From assembly GCA_910575275.1 (NCBI GenBank), contig CAJTEE010000002.1, positions 496,001-560,000 of the forward strand: 64,000 bases of DNA. Direction: 5' to 3'. Below, piece by piece: positions 60,845-64,000 of this stretch (positions within the stretch are counted from its first letter, which is position 1; the number at the start of each line of letters is the position of its first letter). Below the pieces are notes generated by a model. That model did not search any database. It worked only from the letters and a program-made list of their open reading frames with translations, and had not been told where the DNA came from. Source of the stretch: Lachnospiraceae bacterium (lineage in GTDB: Bacteria; Bacillota; Clostridia; Lachnospirales; Lachnospiraceae). The position numbers and the translations under genes were made by a program.

Positions 60845-62452
60845 TTACCCGGGCGGCGCGAACCGCCGGATGATTTCCTCCGCCGCCTTGATCCCGTCGA
60901 TCGCCGCCGAGGTGATCCCGCCCGCGTAGCCCGCCCCCTCCCCGCAGGGAAAAAGGCCCTTTATATTGCTCTCCATCCACTCGTCGCGTACCATGCGAAG
61001 GGGGGATGACGTCCGGCTCTCGACCCCGGCCAAAATCGCATCCGGCCGGTCAAATCCCGGCAGGACTCTCGCAAACTGCGCCATGCCCTCCAAAAACGCC
61101 TGGTTTAACTCCTCCGGCATCAGCTCCCGCAGATTGGCGAAAGCAAAGCCGCCGCAAAACTGCGGCTCCACATCCCCGAATGCCTTTGAACATGTATGGG
61201 CGGAAAAATCTCCGAAAAGCTGGATCGGGATCCTTCCTCCTCCGAGGGAAAACGCCTTTTCCTCCAGACGCCTCTGAAACTCCACGCCGCCGAGCGGCCC
61301 GGCTTTCGGAAAGTCCCTTGGCGTCACGGTCACGATGAGCGCGCTGTTCGCATTCTTCGCTCCCCGGTCAAAGTGGCTCATCCCGTTGACGGCCAGCCTC
61401 CCACGCTCGGACGAAGCATTCACCACGAACCCGCCGGGGCACATACAAAAGGAATAAACGCCGCGGCTGCTCCCCGTCTTCGCCGTCACCTTATACGGCG
61501 CAGCCCCCAGCTCCCCTGCATCCACACGTCCATACTGCCGCAGATTGATCTGCGCCTGCGGATGCTGGATGCGAAAGCCCACGGCAAATGCCTTCGGCTC
61601 CATGGATACGCCCTGGCGCTCCAGCACTGCGAACAGCTCCCGCGCGCTGTGGCCCACGGCAAGGAGCACGGCCGCGGCCGGGATGACGGTTCCGTCTTCC
61701 AATCGCACGCCCCGGACGATTCCGTTTTCCGGTAAAAGCTCCTGTACACACGCTCCAAAGCGGACCTCTCCGCCTGCTGTCTGAATCCGCGCCCGCAGGT
61801 TCGGGATCACCGTCCGCAGGACGTCGGTCCCGATGTGCGGCTTGGCATCCCATAGAATGGAAGAATCCGCCCCGGCCTCCACAAACGCCCGAAGGACACG
61901 CCTTCCCCGCCCTGTCGGATCCTTGATCATCGTGTTGAGCTTTCCGTCCGAAAACGTTCCTGCGCCGCCCTCGCCAAACTGAACATTGGAACGCAGATCA
62001 AGCTTCTCCTCCCCTCCGCTCCAAAATGCCTCCACGCGCTTCACACGCGTCTCGACCGGATCCCCCTGCTCCAAAAGAAGCGGCCGGTAGCCGTTTTCCG
62101 CCAGGGAAAGCGCCGCAAACAGACCGGCCGGCCCCGCGCCGACAATGACCGGGCGTTCTCTTAGGCGTTCACTCCCGGGCCCGGGAAAGCGGTGCGGCTC
62201 CTCTTTTTCAAGCCGGATATTGACGCTTTTCGCCCGCTTCACGGCCGCCGCCTCATGCCGTCCGTCTATAAGCTCTGCATCCAATATATAGCTGTACAAA
62301 AGCTCCGTCTTTTTTCTGGCGTCGATGGAGCGCCGGACCACGGTAAGAGTACGTATCTCCTCCTCGGATACGCGAAGGAGCTTCGCCGCCTTTTTCTTAA
62401 GCGCTCCCGGTTCATGCCCGACCGGAAGCGTCACCTGATGAATCCGTATCAT
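60845..62452 (-). CDS. FAD-dependent oxidoreductase (COG2509 type)
   Basis: 535 residues. An N-terminal domain of about 95 residues (RIHQVTLPVGHEPGALKKKAAKLL) is followed by the FAD-binding motif PVIVGAGPAGLFAALSLAENGYRPLLLE near residue 101. GEGGAGTFSDGKLNTMIKD and the C-terminal GLFPCGEGAGYAGGITSAAIDG complete the FAD domain. The family is widespread in anaerobes and of unknown substrate; it is sometimes called an uncharacterised FAD-dependent dehydrogenase. A promoter lies at 62622-62650. It is followed by proB 131 bases later. Confidence 0.9.
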   Translation of the reverse strand: MIRIHQVTLPVGHEPGALKKKAAKLLRVSEEEIRTLTVVRRSIDARKKTELLYSYILDAELIDGRHEAAAVKRAKSVNIRLEKEEPHRFPGPGSERLRERPVIVGAGPAGLFAALSLAENGYRPLLLEQGDPVETRVKRVEAFWSGGEEKLDLRSNVQFGEGGAGTFSDGKLNTMIKDPTGRGRRVLRAFVEAGADSSILWDAKPHIGTDVLRTVIPNLRARIQTAGGEVRFGACVQELLPENGIVRGVRLEDGTVIPAAAVLLAVGHSARELFAVLERQGVSMEPKAFAVGFRIQHPQAQINLRQYGRVDAGELGAAPYKVTAKTGSSRGVYSFCMCPGGFVVNASSERGRLAVNGMSHFDRGAKNANSALIVTVTPRDFPKAGPLGGVEFQRRLEEKAFSLGGGRIPIQLFGDFSAHTCSKAFGDVEPQFCGGFAFANLRELMPEELNQAFLEGMAQFARVLPGFDRPDAILAGVESRTSSPLRMVRDEWMESNIKGLFPCGEGAGYAGGITSAAIDGIKAAEEIIRRFAPPG

Positions 62453-62621
62453 TCTTTTCTGTATCCTTTCCCGATTCCCGGATGAGGCTTCTTTTTTCCC
62501 GGCCGGAGCGCCCGGCGCCCTTAATTTGCTTGAGAAAGAGCTTTTATGGCTTCAGGCCTGTTCGCTTTTTGTGCATACTCTAAATTTCATCGGAAATGAT
62601 TTGTAAATCAACCTTTTATAT

Positions 62622-62650
62622 ATTATAGTATATATGGCCATCTTCTGCAA
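62622..62650 (-). promoter_or_regulatory. Promoter of the FAD oxidoreductase gene
   Basis: Minus strand TTGCAG (62645-62650), 17-base spacer, TATAAT (62622-62627). The leader is about 165 bases and contains a GC-rich GCGCCGGGCGC segment; no known riboswitch recognised. Confidence 0.6.
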
Positions 62651-62685
62651 ATATTTTTTGCCCCCATATTTATGAGCTGCCCGAT

Positions 62686-62717
62686 TTCAGTCTCTTACAG
62701 CCGCACTCCGGTCGGCC
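62686..62717 (-). repeat. Duplicated 3' end of the BaiN-type gene, copy 2
   Basis: 29 of 32 bases match 63647-63678, which is the last codons and stop of the flavoprotein at 63648. Read in that frame it encodes A-D-R-S-A-A-V-R-D-stop, against A-G-R-S-A-A-I-R-D-stop in the real gene. The two copies flank about 930 bases. Confidence 0.6.
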
Positions 62718-63069
62718 AAAAATGCCTCCGCTCCTTTTTCTTGTTTTCGGACATATAGAGGCGCATCTGCTCCTCATAGGCGGAATAATCATAGCCCATC
62801 ACACGCAACGGCATCGTATTATCCCGCCCATGCTGATTCTCACTGCCACAGATCAGACGGTAGGCCCCGTTTTTCATATCCACCTTCCGTATATCGAGGT
62901 TCCCCTGCCTGTAGGCGCCCGACGGCCGTCTGCCGTAGCTTTCCGTCGGCATGGGAACCAACGTGTCCTCACTCAAAACCGGGCTTCCCGCAAATACCAA
63001 GTTATTAAAAATGTCAACGAATACGTCATTATACTCCTCAAGCCGTTTTCCTGCTATGTCCTTTTGCAT
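62695..63069 (-). pseudogene. Rpn-family (recombination-promoting nuclease) N-terminal fragment
   Basis: 124 residues. KDIAGKRLEEYNDVFVDIFNNLVFAG and the DMKNGAYRLICGSENQHGRDNTMPLRVMGYDYSAYEEQM segment match the N-terminal domain of Rpn-family putative transposase/nuclease proteins, common in Lachnospiraceae. Full proteins are 270-320 residues; here the frame ends early (KKERRHFWPTGVRL), and the last codons are the duplicated tail of the neighbouring flavoprotein. It is therefore a truncated remnant. The upstream region up to 63376 is also non-coding debris. Confidence 0.7.
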
Positions 63070-63313
63070 ACCCCGCCCTTCTATTCCGGAATTTTAGGCA
63101 TTCAAGCTGCAGCTGCCATACGGCAAGGTGATTTATCCAATATCGGATAACAAAACTATAACAGGATACCCCCCTGCCGTCAATCCAAACCGGAAATTTT
63201 AATTGATACTTGATCCGTGATTGATAAATGAATTTTTGATAATAAAAGACTGTACGGGTCAAAGATCCTGATCCCATACAGAAGATACAGAGAAGCTCTG
63301 TCGGAACAGATTA

Positions 63314-63647
63314 CTACACTTTCCGCCCCATGTCAACGGTCAATTTTCGATCATCCGCATCGGTAACGCCTCCGTAGTTACTGTTCACTCCGTTCACAGC
63401 AACATGCAAAAATCCATGCAAATTGCCTTCGGCAGTCCTAAGCGCCAGTGGCGCTTGTCAAGGACCGATCGAAACGAAGTGTAGAGGGATTTTTGCTCGC
63501 AAGCCCAGCCTTTCGTACGGTCAGCGCAGCAAGTGCGCAGACCTATGTGAACAGTAACCCTCCGTACTCCAAAAGCGCGATATCCGGGGCCTCGCCTTCC
63601 TCTCCGTTTTCGTCGTCTAAAGCATACGTCCATATTCGATTCCCTAT
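63314..63647 (-). pseudogene. Short reading frame split by the MITE
   Basis: If the 182-bp element and one 8-base duplication are removed, the minus strand gives a continuous frame of about 45 codons from after 63648 to a TAG at 63314-63316 (central segment APDIALLEYGGVTDADDRKL). No start codon is evident in it and no family is recognised; it may be a relic of a longer gene. Confidence 0.25.
63377..63558 (+). mobile_element. 182-bp MITE with 12-bp TIRs and 8-bp target duplication
   Basis: GTTACTGTTCAC (63377-63388) and GTGAACAGTAAC (63547-63558) are perfect inverted terminal repeats. CCTCCGTA is present directly outside on both sides (63369-63376 and 63559-63566), an exact 8-base duplication. 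Inside, GCAAAAATCC pairs with GGATTTTTGC. It has no coding capacity, so it was presumably moved by a transposase elsewhere. Confidence 0.85.
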
Positions 63648-63678
63648 TCAGTCTCTTATAGCCGCGCTCCGGCCGGCC
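63647..63678 (-). repeat. Direct repeat copy 1 at the BaiN-type gene end
   Basis: The partner of 62686-62717, formed by the true 3' end of the flavoprotein gene. Confidence 0.6.
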
Positions 63679-64000
63679 ACATATCCACTCGACCATGCCC
63701 ATTGCAGGTTATATCCGCCGCAGATTCCGTCCACATCAAGTATCTCCCCCGCAAAATACAGTCCCAAAACCAACCGTGACTCCAGCGTGTCGGGGCTGAT
63801 ATCCTTTGTACGTACCCCGCCCATGCACACCTGCGCCTGGTCAAAGGAATTCGTCGCAACAGCCTCAAAAACAGCCTGCTTCACACATTCGCAGATGCGA
63901 AGCAGCTCCCGCTCGGAAAGCGTGCTTACCTCCCTGTGCGACCGTATCTGCGCCGCCTTTAAAAATAACGCCGCCAGCTTCTTATGGAACAGCCCGTTTA
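63648..64000 (-). CDS. BaiN/HI0933-type flavoprotein (3' end only)
   Basis: The last 117 codons, open to the window edge. SRLVLGLYFAGEILDVDGICGGYNLQWAWSSGYVAGRSA is the C-terminal FAD-binding signature of the BaiN/HI0933 (YhiN-like) NAD(P)/FAD oxidoreductases. FDQAQVCMGGVRTKDISPDTLESR precedes it and is also typical. The family includes BaiN of bile-acid 7-dehydroxylation, but most members are of unknown function; the fragment does not allow that distinction. Frame stays open upstream of the GTG/ATG codons seen, so the start is outside the window. Confidence 0.85.
   Translation of the reverse strand, partial: NGLFHKKLAALFLKAAQIRSHREVSTLSERELLRICECVKQAVFEAVATNSFDQAQVCMGGVRTKDISPDTLESRLVLGLYFAGEILDVDGICGGYNLQWAWSSGYVAGRSAAIRD

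Noticed and set aside
63038-63277. 80-codon frame upstream of the Rpn fragment
   Set aside because: Overlaps the Rpn-like frame, lacks a ribosome site and family match, and lies in degraded sequence.

Overview
The window is about 64 kb of GC-rich Firmicutes chromosome, best matched by a gut Clostridia of the Lachnospiraceae type. The reasons are the low-GC-phylum operons (mcsA-mcsB-clpC, DUF896, PRPP-dependent upp), an HPr-like protein without the usual histidine, AGGAGG-type ribosome binding sites with some TTG/GTG starts, and an intergenic space filled with short palindromic repeats. It looks like a core chromosome region: no phage, integrase, transposase or CRISPR array was seen. It starts inside a lysR gene and ends inside a BaiN/HI0933-type flavoprotein gene.

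Layout. 1-9 kb: LysR (partial), a RecB-like nuclease/DinG-XPD helicase fusion, HPr-like protein, HxlR regulator divergent from a radical SAM gene, tRNA-Trp, a ZIP metal transporter divergent from a MarR-TauE/SafE operon, and radA. 9-14 kb: a Clp stress operon (GntR regulator, mcsA, mcsB, clpC) in which a GntR-type gene occupies the place usually held by ctsR. 14-17 kb: a membrane-anchored serpin and a choline-binding-type surface protein. 17.5-22.5 kb: purC-purF-purB-purA. 22.8-29 kb: cardiolipin synthase, an AT-rich small membrane protein, a large secreted NlpC/P60 protein with a Thr/Pro/Ala-rich stalk, tRNA-Leu, and an SDR that closely resembles 12-alpha-hydroxysteroid dehydrogenases. 29-34 kb: the last two steps of IMP synthesis as two separate genes (AICAR formyltransferase and a PurO-type IMP cyclohydrolase), a GNAT enzyme, a lipoprotein and upp. 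34-45 kb: housekeeping genes (topB, EamA exporter, galM, asd, deoD, type II topoisomerase A and B subunits). 45-54 kb: a chromate-type transporter pair, a YfcC-family carrier, a DUF4340 lipoprotein, DAHP synthase, an Fe-S aldo/keto reductase, a TetR-MFS pair and an HD-domain protein. 54-64 kb: an MBOAT/SGNH envelope acylation pair, proB-DUF896-5-FCL-proA, a COG2509 flavoprotein, and a scarred region with an Rpn-family fragment, a MITE with a target-site duplication and a duplicated gene end.

Functionally, purine metabolism recurs across the window: purC/F/B/A plus the split IMP-forming pair, with upp and deoD for salvage. Envelope modification recurs too (cardiolipin synthase, NlpC/P60, choline-binding protein, MBOAT/SGNH).

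The non-coding layer is unusually readable. There are three families of dyad-symmetric intergenic repeats, several of them sitting directly downstream of promoter -10 boxes. A separate 182-bp MITE carries 12-bp inverted termini and a perfect 8-bp duplication. All functional calls are from reading the sequence; no alignment or database search was run.
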